Positions 8,151 to 17,844 are shown, numbered from the stretch's first letter. The stretch: DNA of 64,000 bases from an uncultured Eubacteriales bacterium (GCA_910586545.1 CAJUIQ010000007.1:1-64000); one strand, 5' to 3'. The notes: generated by a model not told the origin, from the sequence alone. Translations and numbers: made by a program.

Positions 8151-9086
8151 ATGCATTATCAGGAAGGAATTACGGACACCGGCAAAATAGAAAATATGAA
8201 GCACGCGCATGTGTTTTTGCGTTTTCCCGGAGGCAAAGCGAAGGCTGTCACCTTTAGCTTTGACGATGGTGTGGTGGAGGACGCCTGGCTTGTGGAGCAG
8301 CTGCGAAAGTACAAAATGGGCGCTGCCTTCAACATAAACGCAGGGTTGTGCACCTATGATCCAGTGGACTACAATCAGGTGAGCGCTTCCTATTTTCCTG
8401 ATAAAAGTATACAGCGGCGACTTACCAGGAGGGAGCTATGTCGGCTGTTTGAAGACAGCGGCATGGAAATCGCAGCTCATGGATATACACATGCTCAGCT
8501 GAATAAAATCGATCCGGCTGCCGCTATGTGGGAAATTTGCCGAGATAGAGCAGAACTGGAGGCTATTACAGGCGCACCGGTACGGGGATTCGCGTATCCA
8601 CAGGGGGCAGGCGACGAGGCCACCGCATCCATGCTGCGCCGCTGCGGATTTCTATATGCCCGCCTGGCCCAGTCAACCTACTGCTTCGATATGCCTGCGG
8701 ATCCGTTGCTGCTGCAGCCCACTTGTCATTTTTTGGAGGACCGCGCCGCCTCGCTGGCCCATTCGTTTGTAGAAAAAGAAGTGGGAACAGGGGTATGGCA
8801 AAAAAATACGGAGCCCTCCCTCTTCTACATATGGGGTCACGGATACGAATTGCGCCGCGGGGAAGAGAATTATCAAAAGGCGGAGACGCTGTTTCGGCAG
8901 TTGGCCGGACGGGATGATATCTGGTATCCTACAAATATACAGCTATTTGCTTATAAAAAGGCGTTTGATGAGCTGGTATATGGAATCGAGCGGACCTTTG
9001 TGCAGAATATGTCCTGCATGACTCTGTGGATATATGCCAACGGAGAAAATCGGGAAATTCGTCCGGGAGAAACCATATATCTATAA
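8151..9086 (+). CDS. Polysaccharide deacetylase (NodB homology) family protein
   Basis: A 311-residue protein of the CE4/NodB family, metal-dependent enzymes that remove N- or O-acetyl groups from chitin-like, peptidoglycan or xylan substrates. The metal and catalytic motif TFSFDDG is near residue 40, and the H-x(3)-H motif is in AAHGYTHAQL near 110. No signal peptide or membrane segment is visible, so it may act on cytoplasmic oligosaccharides, which is unusual for cell-wall deacetylases. Start ATG follows GAAAGGA. It is downstream of, and probably co-transcribed with, the flavin reductase gene. Substrate unknown. Confidence 0.85.
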   Translation: MHYQEGITDTGKIENMKHAHVFLRFPGGKAKAVTFSFDDGVVEDAWLVEQLRKYKMGAAFNINAGLCTYDPVDYNQVSASYFPDKSIQRRLTRRELCRLFEDSGMEIAAHGYTHAQLNKIDPAAAMWEICRDRAELEAITGAPVRGFAYPQGAGDEATASMLRRCGFLYARLAQSTYCFDMPADPLLLQPTCHFLEDRAASLAHSFVEKEVGTGVWQKNTEPSLFYIWGHGYELRRGEENYQKAETLFRQLAGRDDIWYPTNIQLFAYKKAFDELVYGIERTFVQNMSCMTLWIYANGENREIRPGETIYL

Positions 9087-9114
9087 TTTATGCATTTTCA
9101 AAAAAATGCATAAA
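9087..9114. promoter_or_regulatory. Inverted-repeat element upstream of the rimP operon promoter
   Basis: The 12-base arms TTTATGCATTTT and AAAATGCATAAA flank a CAAA loop. The core TGCATTTT...AAAATGCA is 20 bases long and begins 29 bases before the -35 box. The same core with the same spacing precedes the promoter at 33668. It could be an operator or, less likely, a terminator for the deacetylase gene, since no T-run follows. Confidence 0.55.
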
Positions 9115-9119
9115 AGCCC

Positions 9120-9148
9120 TTGCAATTTCAGGGTGCGTGTGCTATACT
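9120..9148 (+). promoter_or_regulatory. Promoter of the rimP-nusA-infB operon
   Basis: TTGCAA (9120-9125), 17 bases, TATACT (9143-9148). Predicted transcript start near 9155, leaving a leader of about 90 bases before rimP. Confidence 0.7.
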
Positions 9149-9178
9149 ACTATATGGTTATGATATACGATGAGAATG

Positions 9179-9201
9179 GAGAGTGGGGTTGACCCACTCT
9201 C
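9179..9201 (+). ncRNA. rimP-leader-like hairpin
   Basis: A 9-bp stem GAGAGTGGG/CCCACTCTC with loop GTTGA, followed by TGTTTTG, lies in the untranslated leader of the rimP operon. A conserved hairpin at this place is known in Firmicutes as the rimP leader, a proposed attenuator. Match is by position and general form only. Confidence 0.6.
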
Positions 9202-9245
9202 TGTTTTGTAAAGACACAAAATTAGATAGGGCAGGGCAAAGCAGG

Positions 9246-9713
9246 ATGGAAAGACAAAAGAAAAATATTGCCGGCGTCGTGCGGGAACTGATTCAGCCTG
9301 TCGCCGATGAAATGGGATATATTTTGTGGGACGTGGAATATGTCAAGGAAGGCGCGGAGATGGTTCTCCGTATTACCATTGACCAGGATGCGGGAATCGG
9401 CATCGAAGATTGTGAGCGGCTTCATCGTGCCATTGATCCGATGCTGGATGAGGCCGATCCCATTGAGAATTCCTATCGGCTGGAGGTGTCCTCCCCCGGA
9501 GTAGAACGTACCCTGTCCAGACCGGAGCATTTTCAAAAATGCTTGGGCGAGCAGGTGGAGGTGCGCCTGTATGCGCCTCTGAATGGTCAGAAAAAGCTGG
9601 TAGGCGTTCTGACTGCAGCAGATGAAAATACCATCACCATTACAGTGGGTGAAGAAAGCATCACGCTGGAAAATCAGCAGTGGGCAAAGGTCACCACTAT
9701 ATTTGCGTGGTAA
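9246..9713 (+). CDS. rimP: Ribosome maturation factor RimP
   Basis: 155 residues. RimP helps mature the 30S subunit, in particular the 3' domain and central pseudoknot steps. The sequence shows the family pattern: an N-terminal domain with LRITIDQDAGIGIEDCERL and YRLEVSSPGVERTL, and a C-terminal SH3-like domain. The ATG at 9246 is preferred over the longer frame from 9183, because the latter would translate the leader hairpin; GGGCAGGG lies nine bases upstream. First gene of the operon with nusA, ylxR, ylxQ and infB. Confidence 0.93.
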   Translation: MERQKKNIAGVVRELIQPVADEMGYILWDVEYVKEGAEMVLRITIDQDAGIGIEDCERLHRAIDPMLDEADPIENSYRLEVSSPGVERTLSRPEHFQKCLGEQVEVRLYAPLNGQKKLVGVLTAADENTITITVGEESITLENQQWAKVTTIFAW

Positions 9714-9763
9714 AATACGGAAAGCTTCATATACTAACTAAGAGAAAGGCTTGGAAACTGAAA

Positions 9764-10789
9764 ATGAATGCAGAATTTTTCACCGCTCTGGAGCTTTTGG
9801 AGAAATCCAAGGGAATCCCGAAAGAATATATGATCGAAAAAGTGGAAGCCGCCCTGATCAGTGCCTTTAAAAAAGAATATGGTACCGGAAATGTGCGTGT
9901 GACCATTGATCCGGAGAAAAAAGATGTGCGTGTTTACGAATGCAAGGATATCGTGGAAACGGTAGAGGATCCTGCGACACAGATTTCCCTGGAGGACGCT
10001 AAAAGCATCAGCAGGCGGTACACCCTTGGCGGTGTTGTAGAAAAGGAAGTAAAGACGAAAAATTTTGGTCGGCTCAGCGCCCAAACTGCAAAGCAGGTAA
10101 TTATTCAAGGTATTCGAGAAGCGGAACGCAGCAGCATGCTGCGGGAATATGAGAAAAAACGTGAGGAAGTAATCAGCGCAGTGGTCACAAAAGCGGCGGA
10201 TGCCAGCGGTGACATTGTAATTGATACAGGTACCAGTGAAGCCGTGCTTGTACAGGGCGAGCAGATACCGGGAGAGAGCTTCGCGGTAGGGGATCGAATC
10301 AAAGTATTCGTTACTGAAGTGCGTCGGGACAGTCAGTCCGGCCCTATGGTTACGCTTTCTAGAACCCACCCCAATCTGGTGAAACGGCTGTTTGAAATGG
10401 AAATTCCGGAAATCCAGGATGGCGTGGTAATTATTGAAGGCGTTGCCCGAGAGGCGGGCAGTCGGTCTAAGCTGGCCGTATATTCCAGAGATGCGGACGT
10501 GGATCCGGTAGGCGCGTGTATCGGAGAACGGGGGCGCAGAATCGGTGAGATTGTTGACGAGCTGCGTGGGGAAAAGATTGATGTAATCGAGTATTCCGAA
10601 ACTCCGGAAAAATATATCGCGGCGGCGCTTTCCCCAGCCCAGGTATTGGATGTGGAACTGGATGGTGAGCGCAGCGCTATCGTTACTGTGGCCAGCGACC
10701 AGTTATCCCTGGCGATTGGCAAGGAAGGTCAGAACGCACGCTTGGCGGCGAGACTTACCGGCTATAAAATTGATATTAAGGGAAGATAA
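9764..10789 (+). CDS. nusA: Transcription termination/antitermination factor NusA
   Basis: 341 residues, the usual Firmicutes length, with no C-terminal acidic repeats. Order of domains: RNA polymerase-binding N-terminal domain (about 1-125), S1 domain (about 130-200, beginning EVISAVVT), KH1 (with GACIGERGRR) and KH2 (with LAIGKEGQNARLAA). NusA pauses RNA polymerase and modulates intrinsic termination. The start at 9764 has GAGAAAGG about 14 bases away and GGAAAC nearer, so the ribosome binding site is weak; a longer frame from 9680 would overlap rimP and is less likely. Spacing to ylxR is 27 bases. Confidence 0.95.
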   Translation: MNAEFFTALELLEKSKGIPKEYMIEKVEAALISAFKKEYGTGNVRVTIDPEKKDVRVYECKDIVETVEDPATQISLEDAKSISRRYTLGGVVEKEVKTKNFGRLSAQTAKQVIIQGIREAERSSMLREYEKKREEVISAVVTKAADASGDIVIDTGTSEAVLVQGEQIPGESFAVGDRIKVFVTEVRRDSQSGPMVTLSRTHPNLVKRLFEMEIPEIQDGVVIIEGVAREAGSRSKLAVYSRDADVDPVGACIGERGRRIGEIVDELRGEKIDVIEYSETPEKYIAAALSPAQVLDVELDGERSAIVTVASDQLSLAIGKEGQNARLAARLTGYKIDIKGR

Positions 10790-10816
10790 CAGCGTTCCTT
10801 TTTTGAAAGGGTATAT

Positions 10817-11125
10817 ATGAGCAATGCAAAAAAAGGGCCGAAGCCCAGAAAAACACCCTTGCGCCGATGTCTCGGCTGTGGAGAGTCCTTTCCTAAAAAG
10901 GACTTGCTACGGGTGGTACGCAGTCCAGAAGGAGAGGTAGCGTTGGACTTTACCGGAAAAATGAGTGGCAGAGGCGCCTATGTGTGTAAGCGAACCGCTT
11001 GCTTTCAAAAGGCGAGAAAGGCCGGCCGGTTCCAAAAAAATTTGGAACTTAGTATTCCGGACGATGTGTTGGACTCCTTGGCGCAGGAGATTCGCCTTTT
11101 TGAAGAAGAGAATGCAGATCAGTGA
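10817..11125 (+). CDS. ylxR: YlxR family RNA-binding protein (RnpM)
   Basis: 102 residues. The family pattern RRCLGCGESFPKKDLLRVVR and the SGRGAYVCKRTAC segment identify YlxR (DUF448), found between nusA and infB in most Firmicutes. In Bacillus subtilis the protein has been linked to RNase P activity and named RnpM. Two cysteine pairs (C..C near 16-19 and 55-60) are present. The stop overlaps the ATG of the next gene (TGATG), consistent with translational coupling. rnpB in this genome is 8 kb downstream. Confidence 0.92.
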   Translation: MSNAKKGPKPRKTPLRRCLGCGESFPKKDLLRVVRSPEGEVALDFTGKMSGRGAYVCKRTACFQKARKAGRFQKNLELSIPDDVLDSLAQEIRLFEEENADQ

Positions 11126-11430
11126 TGCAAAGTAAACTGCAGAAATATATTGGATTTGCCTGGGCGGCAAAAGGCCTGATTCTTGGTACGGATCTGGTTT
11201 TGACATCCATTAGGAGAAGACAGGCGAAACTGGTGCTTCTGGCGGTAGACGCGTCTGACCGTACGGCGAAGCAGGTGCTAGATAAAAGCGGCTTTTATGG
11301 CGTGGACGCAGTCCGCATAGACTGTACGATGGAAGAATTGGCCCGGGCGGTGGGTAAAGAAGCCCCTGTTGCGGCAGTGGCTGTAACGGACAAAGGATTT
11401 GCCGCAGCAATGCGGGAGTCTCTGAAATAA
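11125..11430 (+). CDS. ylxQ: Ribosomal protein L7Ae-family protein YlxQ
   Basis: 101 residues from the ATG at 11125, which overlaps the ylxR stop; a GTG one codon earlier is the alternative. The sequence has the L7Ae/L30e/Gadd45 fold pattern (GFAWAAKGLILGTDLVLTSI, then KLVLLAVDASDRTAKQV), typical of kink-turn RNA-binding proteins. Its precise RNA target in bacteria is uncertain. Operon position between ylxR and infB is conserved. Confidence 0.88.
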   Translation: MQSKLQKYIGFAWAAKGLILGTDLVLTSIRRRQAKLVLLAVDASDRTAKQVLDKSGFYGVDAVRIDCTMEELARAVGKEAPVAAVAVTDKGFAAAMRESLK

Positions 11431-11514
11431 GCGAATCCGTTTGCTGCGGCAGACGAAATAATCAGCGAAAAACTGACAGGAAAGGATTCCCCCCAGGGGA
11501 AAAGGTAGAAAAAT

Positions 11515-14211
11515 ATGGCACAAGCCCCAATGTTCCGTATTAACCAACTTGCAAAGGATTTTGATATCAAAAGCAAAGATCTCATTACAGCGCTGGAGGA
11601 AAAAGGAATTACCGGCAAAAAATCCATGACTAATTTGGAGCCGGAGGAGTTCAACCTCTTTCTGGACACGCTTACAAAAGAGAATCAAATTGTGGATATC
11701 GATGGGTATCTTCATGGTAAAACCCGTATCCCCCCTGTCAGAATGAGCAAGGCGGCACAGCTTGCCGCTGAAAAGAGAAAGGCAGAGGAGGAAGCGGCGC
11801 AGCGCGCTGCCGAAGAGGCTAAGAAAGCGGCTCAGGAAAAGGCTGCTAAAGAAGCGGAAGAACGAGAAAAAGCAGAAGCCATTGCAAGAGAAAAAGCAAA
11901 AGACGCCGCGCTCTTGAAGGCTGCCGCTGCAGCCCGTGCCAGAGCGGAGGCAGAAGAGGCGGCTAAGAAAGCGCAGCAAGAGGCTGCTGCGTCCAAGCAG
12001 CAAGCACATACCCAGCCGAAGTCCTCTGCACCTAAGGCACAGCAGAACGCACCTGTGGAAAAATCCAATCAAAAGCGCGGTGCACAAAATGTGAGTCAAA
12101 AGATTCAGCAAACGCTGCAGCAGCAACGGCAGGATGCCGCGGCCCAGGGGCAGAGCCGCAATTTTACGCCGGATCAGACTACTATGTCCAAGCAAAAAGC
12201 AAAGCAGAATGCACCCACAAACGAGCGTAAGAGAACCGGAACAACTCGGGTCGTAGATACGCGCACTGTTTCCGTCAACTTGTCTAAGTATGACGAGAGA
12301 TTGGAGAAATTTGCACCGGAAACCAACCGGGATCAGCTTGCCGCGGGTAAGCAGAAGCTGAAAAAACAAAATACCCGGGATGTGCGTTCTTCTAAAAATA
12401 GAAACAAAGAAAGCGCCACAATGGAGAAGCTGCGCCGCAAAGCTGCGATGGAAGCAAAAAAGCAGCCGCTGAAAATCACTGTTCCCGATGAAATTTCTGT
12501 GGGTGAACTTGCTTCCAGACTAAAGGTGACCGCTGCGGAAGTAGTAAAACGTCTTATGCTTATGGGCAGCATTGTTACGGTCAATCAAATTATTGACTTT
12601 GACACTGCATTCCTAGTGGCAGAAGAAATGGGCGCGCAAGTTACAAAGGAAATCGTTGTCACCATCGAGGAAAAGCTGTTTAATGAAGACGAGGATGACA
12701 GCGGAGAGCTTGTGGAGCGTGCGCCTGTGGTTTGTGTAATGGGACACGTTGACCATGGTAAAACCTCTCTTTTAGACGCTATCCGCCATACCAGCGTAAC
12801 CAGCGGAGAAGCCGGCGGCATTACACAGCACATTGGTGCTTATAGAGTAAGCGTCAACGATAAGGAAATTACCTTCCTGGATACGCCTGGTCACGAAGCA
12901 TTTACCGCTATGCGTGCCCGCGGTGCACAGGCAACCGATATCGCTATTTTGGTAGTTGCGGCAGACGACGGTATTATGCCTCAGACAGTGGAGGCCATTA
13001 ATCATGCGCAGGCTGCTGGTGTAGAAATTATCGTCGCTATCAATAAGATGGATAAGCCGGGGGCGAACCCGGACGCAGTTAAGTCTGCACTGACCAATTA
13101 TAATTTGGTTCCGGAGGAATGGGGCGGCGATGTGATGTGCGTGCCTGTTTCCGCGCTGACCGGAGACGGCATTCAAGATCTTCTGGAAAACATTCTTTTG
13201 ATTGCGGAAGTGAAAGAATATAGGGCAAATCCGGCACGTCGCGCGAAAGGTATCGTAATTGAAGCGCAGCTGGATAAGGGGCGTGGCCCGGTTGCTACCG
13301 TTTTGGTACAAAACGGTACATTGCATGCGGGTGATATTGTGATTGCGGGTACTTCCGTTGGTCGTGTACGCGCAATGACCAACGACAAAGGGCAAACCCT
13401 AAAGGAAGCAGGTCCTTCTGTTCCTGTAGAGATTATTGGCCTTGCGGAAGTTCCCTTGGCAGGTGATGAATTTAACGCTGTAGAAGACGAACGTATGGCC
13501 AGAACGCTGGCGGATCAGCGTCGTGCAAAGGCAAAGGAAGAGGAATTCCGTATCAATTCCAAGGTGAATTTGGACGATTTGTTCGCCCAAATCAAAGAAG
13601 GCGTACAGGAATTGAACATTATTGTAAAAGCAGACGTAGGCGGATCGGCAGAAGCAGTGAAGCAGTCTCTGGAGAAAATCTCCAACGAAGAGGTGCGCGT
13701 TCGCGTGATCCACTCTGCCGTAGGCGGCATTACGGAAAGCGATGTAATGCTTGCCGCAGCCTCCAATGCAATTATCGTTGGATTTAATGTTCGTCCTGAC
13801 AAGGGAGCTATTGATTCTGCGCAGCGGCAAAAGGTAGACATCCGCACATACCGGATTATTTACGAATGTATTGAAGAAATTACCGCTGCTACCAAGGGTA
13901 TGCTAGCGCCTGAGTTCGTGGAGAAGGTAATTGGCCAAGCGCAGGTACGGCAGACGATTCGTGTGCCTAACGTTGGTATAATTGCAGGGTCCTACGTACA
14001 GGATGGTATGATTGCCCGGAACGCACAAATTCGGGTAGTGCGAGACGGTATTGTTGTGGCAGAGGACAAAATTTCTTCTCTGCGTCGGTTTAAAGACGAC
14101 GCCAAGGAAGTGCAGCAAGGATATGAATGTGGTATCGGCTTAGAGAAATTCAACGATATCAAAGAGGGAGATATCCTGGAAGCATTTATTATGGAAGAAG
14201 TAGCCCGATAA
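11515..14211 (+). CDS. infB: Translation initiation factor IF-2
   Basis: 898 residues. A basic IF2_N domain at the N-terminus ([17 protein letters not shown]) is followed by a long Ala/Glu/Lys/Gln-rich charged region (about 80-300), a second IF2_N domain near 330 ([20 protein letters not shown]), the GTPase domain with [15 protein letters not shown] (G1), DTPGHEAF (G3) and NKMDKP (G4), and domains II to IV ending VEEVAR-like. IF-2 loads fMet-tRNA on the 30S subunit and promotes subunit joining. It is the last gene of the operon; rbfA, which often follows, is absent and a terminator follows instead. Confidence 0.97.
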   Translation: MAQAPMFRINQLAKDFDIKSKDLITALEEKGITGKKSMTNLEPEEFNLFLDTLTKENQIVDIDGYLHGKTRIPPVRMSKAAQLAAEKRKAEEEAAQRAAEEAKKAAQEKAAKEAEEREKAEAIAREKAKDAALLKAAAAARARAEAEEAAKKAQQEAAASKQQAHTQPKSSAPKAQQNAPVEKSNQKRGAQNVSQKIQQTLQQQRQDAAAQGQSRNFTPDQTTMSKQKAKQNAPTNERKRTGTTRVVDTRTVSVNLSKYDERLEKFAPETNRDQLAAGKQKLKKQNTRDVRSSKNRNKESATMEKLRRKAAMEAKKQPLKITVPDEISVGELASRLKVTAAEVVKRLMLMGSIVTVNQIIDFDTAFLVAEEMGAQVTKEIVVTIEEKLFNEDEDDSGELVERAPVVCVMGHVDHGKTSLLDAIRHTSVTSGEAGGITQHIGAYRVSVNDKEITFLDTPGHEAFTAMRARGAQATDIAILVVAADDGIMPQTVEAINHAQAAGVEIIVAINKMDKPGANPDAVKSALTNYNLVPEEWGGDVMCVPVSALTGDGIQDLLENILLIAEVKEYRANPARRAKGIVIEAQLDKGRGPVATVLVQNGTLHAGDIVIAGTSVGRVRAMTNDKGQTLKEAGPSVPVEIIGLAEVPLAGDEFNAVEDERMARTLADQRRAKAKEEEFRINSKVNLDDLFAQIKEGVQELNIIVKADVGGSAEAVKQSLEKISNEEVRVRVIHSAVGGITESDVMLAAASNAIIVGFNVRPDKGAIDSAQRQKVDIRTYRIIYECIEEITAATKGMLAPEFVEKVIGQAQVRQTIRVPNVGIIAGSYVQDGMIARNAQIRVVRDGIVVAEDKISSLRRFKDDAKEVQQGYECGIGLEKFNDIKEGDILEAFIMEEVAR

Positions 14212-14268
14212 AAACTGGAAAAGGATAAGAAGTAAGCAGGCAGTCGTAAAAAACTTGTTTCTTAAGAA

Positions 14269-14302
14269 TAAAAAAGAGACGCTAAAAAGCGTCTCTTTTC
14301 TT
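14269..14302. terminator. Bidirectional terminator between infB and gpmI
   Basis: AAAAAAGAGACGC and GCGTCTCTTTT around a TAAAAA loop, with a T-run on the right and A-run on the left, two bases from the gpmI stop codon. Confidence 0.85.
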
Positions 14303-14303
14303 T

Positions 14304-15956
14304 TTACTTCAATGTAATGATGGACGCATCCCACATATCGGGAGCCTCGTATCCCAGCATATTTACTACAGTTGCAGCAACATTGGACAGCCCCAGCGTA
14401 TCTTGGTCTGCTTTGACAGTATACCGGTCCTTGTAGAAATTATCATACACAATAAAGGGAACTGGGTTCAGCGTATGACTGGTTTTGGCCTTATAGCATC
14501 CGTTCGCATCCGCCTTGGGCGCGCCCTTTTTATCTGTTTCATACATTTCGTCCGCATTGCCGTGGTCTGCCGTGATCAGCGCTACGCCTTGCAGTTCGTC
14601 TACAACCTGCAGGAGTCGTGCCAGCTGAAGATCTAGAGCCTCCATTGTACAGATGGTAGCCTCAAGACTGCCGGTATGGCCTACCATGTCTCCGTTAGGG
14701 AAGTTTACCCGCATACAGGGGTACTTTCCACTACGCATGGCATCGATAAGCATATCGGCAATTTCAGCACACTTCATCCAGGGACGCTGTTCAAAGGGCA
14801 CTACATCCGAAGGAATTTCTACGTAGGTTTCCAGTTCCTCTGAAAATTTGCCGGATTTGTTGCCGTTCCAGAAATAGGTTACGTGTCCGTATTTTTGCGT
14901 CTCGGAAATTGCATATTGTGCTACGCCGGTATCTGCCAGATATTCGCCCATAGTATTGGTGATTTCCGGAGGAGATACCAGATATCTGGAGGGAATATGA
15001 AGGTCGCCGTCGTATTCCAGCATACCTGCATATACAACGTTGGGCACCTGTTTACGGTCAAAGGCGTTAAAGTCGCTGCCGCCTTCAAAAGCTTTGGAGA
15101 TTTCAATGGAACGGTCACCCCGGAAGTTAAAGAAAATGACGCTGTCGCCGTCTTCAACAGTGCCCACGGGAACGCCGTCCTTGGCGATTACGAAAGGAGG
15201 GAGATTCTGGTCAATAACAGGACTTTCGCTGCGGTAGGTTTCAATTGCATCCACCGCGCTGGCAAACTGGCGTCCTTCGCCCAGCACGTGTGTCTTCCAG
15301 CCTTTTTCCACCATAGCCCAGTTCGCTTCATACCGGTCCATAGTAATATTCATACGTCCGCCGCCGGAAGCGATCATAATATCAAAGTCCTCGCTGCGCA
15401 GAGTATCCAAAAAGGCTTCAAAGGGGTTTACATAGTCCAGGGCGGAGGTTTCCCCTACGTCCCGTCCGTCTAGCAGAATATGGATGCGTACGCGCTTCAC
15501 GCCGTCCTCTTTCGCATGGGTGATCAGTGCCTTCAGATGATCAATATGGGAGTGAACATTTCCATCGGAGAACAGACCCAAAAAGTGCAGGGTGCCGCCG
15601 CTGTTTTTTACGTTGTCTACTTCCTGCTTCCACGCGTCGGAAGCAAAGAGTTTGCCGGATTCAATGGACGCGGTTACAAGTTTTGCTCCCTGGGCAAAAA
15701 CTTGACCGGATCCAAGGGCGTTGTGCCCTACTTCCGAATTTCCCATATCCTCGTCGGAGGGAAGGCCAACGGCAGTGCCATGCGCTTTCAATTGCACCAT
15801 AGGGTATTCCTTCATAATTCTGTCCAGGGTGGGGGTGTATGCTCGCTGTACGGCGTTACCGTCTCCGGCGGGGGCAAGGCCTACGCCGTCCATTACAATG
15901 GTAAGAACAGGTCCCTTGACCTGTATGGGATTTTGCAGATTTGTCAGCTTTTTCAT
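14304..15956 (-). CDS. gpmI: 2,3-bisphosphoglycerate-independent phosphoglycerate mutase
   Basis: 550 residues, slightly longer than the usual 510. The Mn2+-dependent enzyme interconverts 3- and 2-phosphoglycerate in glycolysis. Metal and catalytic segments are seen: MDGVGL near the N-terminus, EDMGNSEVGHNALG holding the phosphorylated Ser, HIDHLKAL, HILLDGRDVGETSAL, NFRGDRS, and NGDMVGHTG and TADHGNADEM near the C-terminus. The start follows GGAGAG. It lies 21 bases downstream of the DUF4091 gene on the same strand, which may share its transcript. Confidence 0.95.
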   Translation of the reverse strand: MKKLTNLQNPIQVKGPVLTIVMDGVGLAPAGDGNAVQRAYTPTLDRIMKEYPMVQLKAHGTAVGLPSDEDMGNSEVGHNALGSGQVFAQGAKLVTASIESGKLFASDAWKQEVDNVKNSGGTLHFLGLFSDGNVHSHIDHLKALITHAKEDGVKRVRIHILLDGRDVGETSALDYVNPFEAFLDTLRSEDFDIMIASGGGRMNITMDRYEANWAMVEKGWKTHVLGEGRQFASAVDAIETYRSESPVIDQNLPPFVIAKDGVPVGTVEDGDSVIFFNFRGDRSIEISKAFEGGSDFNAFDRKQVPNVVYAGMLEYDGDLHIPSRYLVSPPEITNTMGEYLADTGVAQYAISETQKYGHVTYFWNGNKSGKFSEELETYVEIPSDVVPFEQRPWMKCAEIADMLIDAMRSGKYPCMRVNFPNGDMVGHTGSLEATICTMEALDLQLARLLQVVDELQGVALITADHGNADEMYETDKKGAPKADANGCYKAKTSHTLNPVPFIVYDNFYKDRYTVKADQDTLGLSNVAATVVNMLGYEAPDMWDASIITLK

Positions 15957-15977
15957 ATGTTTCTCTCCAAATTCTAA

Positions 15978-17630
15978 TTATATATTTTCCGCGATAAGGC
16001 GGTTGATTTTCTCACGGACTTCCAAAACAAAGGTCTGGTCGGTGGGATACTGCTTAAATGTAATTTCCCCGCAGGACTCTAAAATATCCATCACAGCCTG
16101 CCGTCCACAAAGTTTTTCTGCGAGGGCAAAGGCGCGCATATCATAGAGGGCTGCCGTGAAGCCAAGCAAATGAATGGTTTCATATGCTGTACCGTCCGGG
16201 GCAGGATATACGGAAAAGGCGTCCCCGGCGGGTACCCAGTATCCTCCGTCTGTGCACATATAAGGATCACAGAATTCCATAGATCCTTCCGTAAAGTAGA
16301 AATTGTATCCCCATTGGAGAAATCCTGCAATGTTATATTTATAGAGCTGAGCGCCGATGATGCGATTTCGTGCGGTGGACATGGATAGGAACCGATTGGA
16401 TACTTGCTCGCATTGGCAGCAGCAGTAATACGCCCACAGATTATCCAGCCCTGCTTCCAGATATGGTTCAATGTGATCAATCGATACAACGGGCGTTTTC
16501 ACCGCTCCCTTTTCGTAAAAGCTGAAATCAGAGAGAGCGTCCATAACGGTTTGTTCGGACAGCGCCTCCTTTACGCCTTCCTTTGCGGCAAGATAACTTT
16601 CCAGTTTGTCGCCTCCAGGCTCGTCCGACAGGTGAAACACCATGCGGTTTCCTGCCCCTAGCTGGTTCATTTCTTCAATAAGCGCCGGCAGAAATGCGTT
16701 TAAAAACTCGCGGTAGTCTTCTCCTGCTGCGTCGGTATCCCAGCCAAATATCTGCTGGTATCCCGCATCTGTGTTTGCCATGATTTTAGGGGCATGATGG
16801 GCGCCCCACTGCGTGAACAGGTGAGAAATTTCAAAATATTGCACGCCTACTTTGTCGCACATGGCCACCCATCTTTGCAGCTTTTCAAAGCCAAAGGACC
16901 AGCCGTCCGCCGTTTTCGTTACATCTACTAACTGTACGGTGGGGCGTTCATGCCCTTTGGCGGTATCCAGAGGCGGCGTGAATACGGGGGTAAGGATCAT
17001 ATTGATTCCGTTGTCCACGGCAGTTTGGAGAAAGGATTCCATGATTTCCCAGTGACGGTCGGAAAAAATATCCACATGATAATATACAGCCAGACAGTCG
17101 GGATGAAACCACTGCGTCATTTGCAGCGTTTGTTTGGGCAGCGCCGCAGGGATGATTTCCGCCGTGAAATCTGTCTGCGCGAGCAGCTCGTTTTCGTGAC
17201 CCCGCAGAACGAAGTGGATGGGATATACTCCGCCCTCCATATTTTCCGGTACCCGGATATCAATCCAAAGGGCTTGCAATTCCTTTGTAATGTAGATCCA
17301 GTTTTTGTCTGTAATGGGGCGAAGTAGGTCAGGGTACAGGCCCGGCTGCGTGCGCAGATATTTTCCGTCGTCCTTCCCACAGTAAAGTGGATTGCGTACA
17401 GGGACATTGTCCACACGCTGGAAGGTGATATAGGGGGCAAGGGGGCCTTCTACGGATAGAAACCCTACTTTGCGCAAGGGATCGCCTTCGTCCAGTTGAA
17501 AGGCCAGTTGAAAGCTGAACCGCTCTCCAAGAAGCATAGAGCCCCCCGGATATTCCATTTTATCCTGGATAGACTCGTCTAAAAAGCATTTTTCCGTTTG
17601 GGGAATGGGTTTTATAAGGACATTGCTCAT
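15978..17630 (-). CDS. DUF4091 domain-containing protein (glycosidase-like)
   Basis: 550 residues from the ATG at 17630, which follows GTGAGG; the frame extends to a GTG at 17642. The N-terminal 170 residues look like a beta-sandwich (PIHFVLRGHENELLAQTDFT). The middle resembles a TIM barrel (WFHPDCLAVYYHVDIFSDRHW, then a conserved MVFHLSDEPGGDKLESY segment). The C-terminal third carries the DUF4091 pattern with NIAGFLQWGYNFYF and YPAPDG. These proteins are often assigned to glycan metabolism in gut Firmicutes, and a DEP/QWGY arrangement is compatible with a glycoside hydrolase, but no activity is established. No signal peptide, so probably cytoplasmic. Confidence 0.78.
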   Translation of the reverse strand: MSNVLIKPIPQTEKCFLDESIQDKMEYPGGSMLLGERFSFQLAFQLDEGDPLRKVGFLSVEGPLAPYITFQRVDNVPVRNPLYCGKDDGKYLRTQPGLYPDLLRPITDKNWIYITKELQALWIDIRVPENMEGGVYPIHFVLRGHENELLAQTDFTAEIIPAALPKQTLQMTQWFHPDCLAVYYHVDIFSDRHWEIMESFLQTAVDNGINMILTPVFTPPLDTAKGHERPTVQLVDVTKTADGWSFGFEKLQRWVAMCDKVGVQYFEISHLFTQWGAHHAPKIMANTDAGYQQIFGWDTDAAGEDYREFLNAFLPALIEEMNQLGAGNRMVFHLSDEPGGDKLESYLAAKEGVKEALSEQTVMDALSDFSFYEKGAVKTPVVSIDHIEPYLEAGLDNLWAYYCCCQCEQVSNRFLSMSTARNRIIGAQLYKYNIAGFLQWGYNFYFTEGSMEFCDPYMCTDGGYWVPAGDAFSVYPAPDGTAYETIHLLGFTAALYDMRAFALAEKLCGRQAVMDILESCGEITFKQYPTDQTFVLEVREKINRLIAENI

Positions 17631-17745
17631 ACACAACCTCACAGAATAGAATCATAATTTATAGATCATATTATCATACCATATTTTGGGACATTGTACA
17701 AGAATAATGGCCATTTTAACAGTGAAAAATCTGTAAAATTCTGTA

Positions 17746-17775
17746 TTGACAGAAAGGAGGGATTTGTGCTATCAT
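17746..17775 (+). promoter_or_regulatory. Promoter of the yitT-type gene
   Basis: TTGACA (17746-17751), 18 bases, TATCAT (17770-17775), about 70 bases before the start codon. Confidence 0.6.
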
Positions 17776-17844
17776 TTGTTTTGCGGTAGAGAAAAATGAT
17801 AGATTTCCTGCCGTACTATTTTTATAAAGATAAAGTTGGGAAGT

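Noticed and set aside
9087..9114. Inverted repeat before rimP as a terminator for the deacetylase gene
   Set aside because: There is no T-run after the stem, and the same element recurs at the same distance from another promoter, so an operator fits better.
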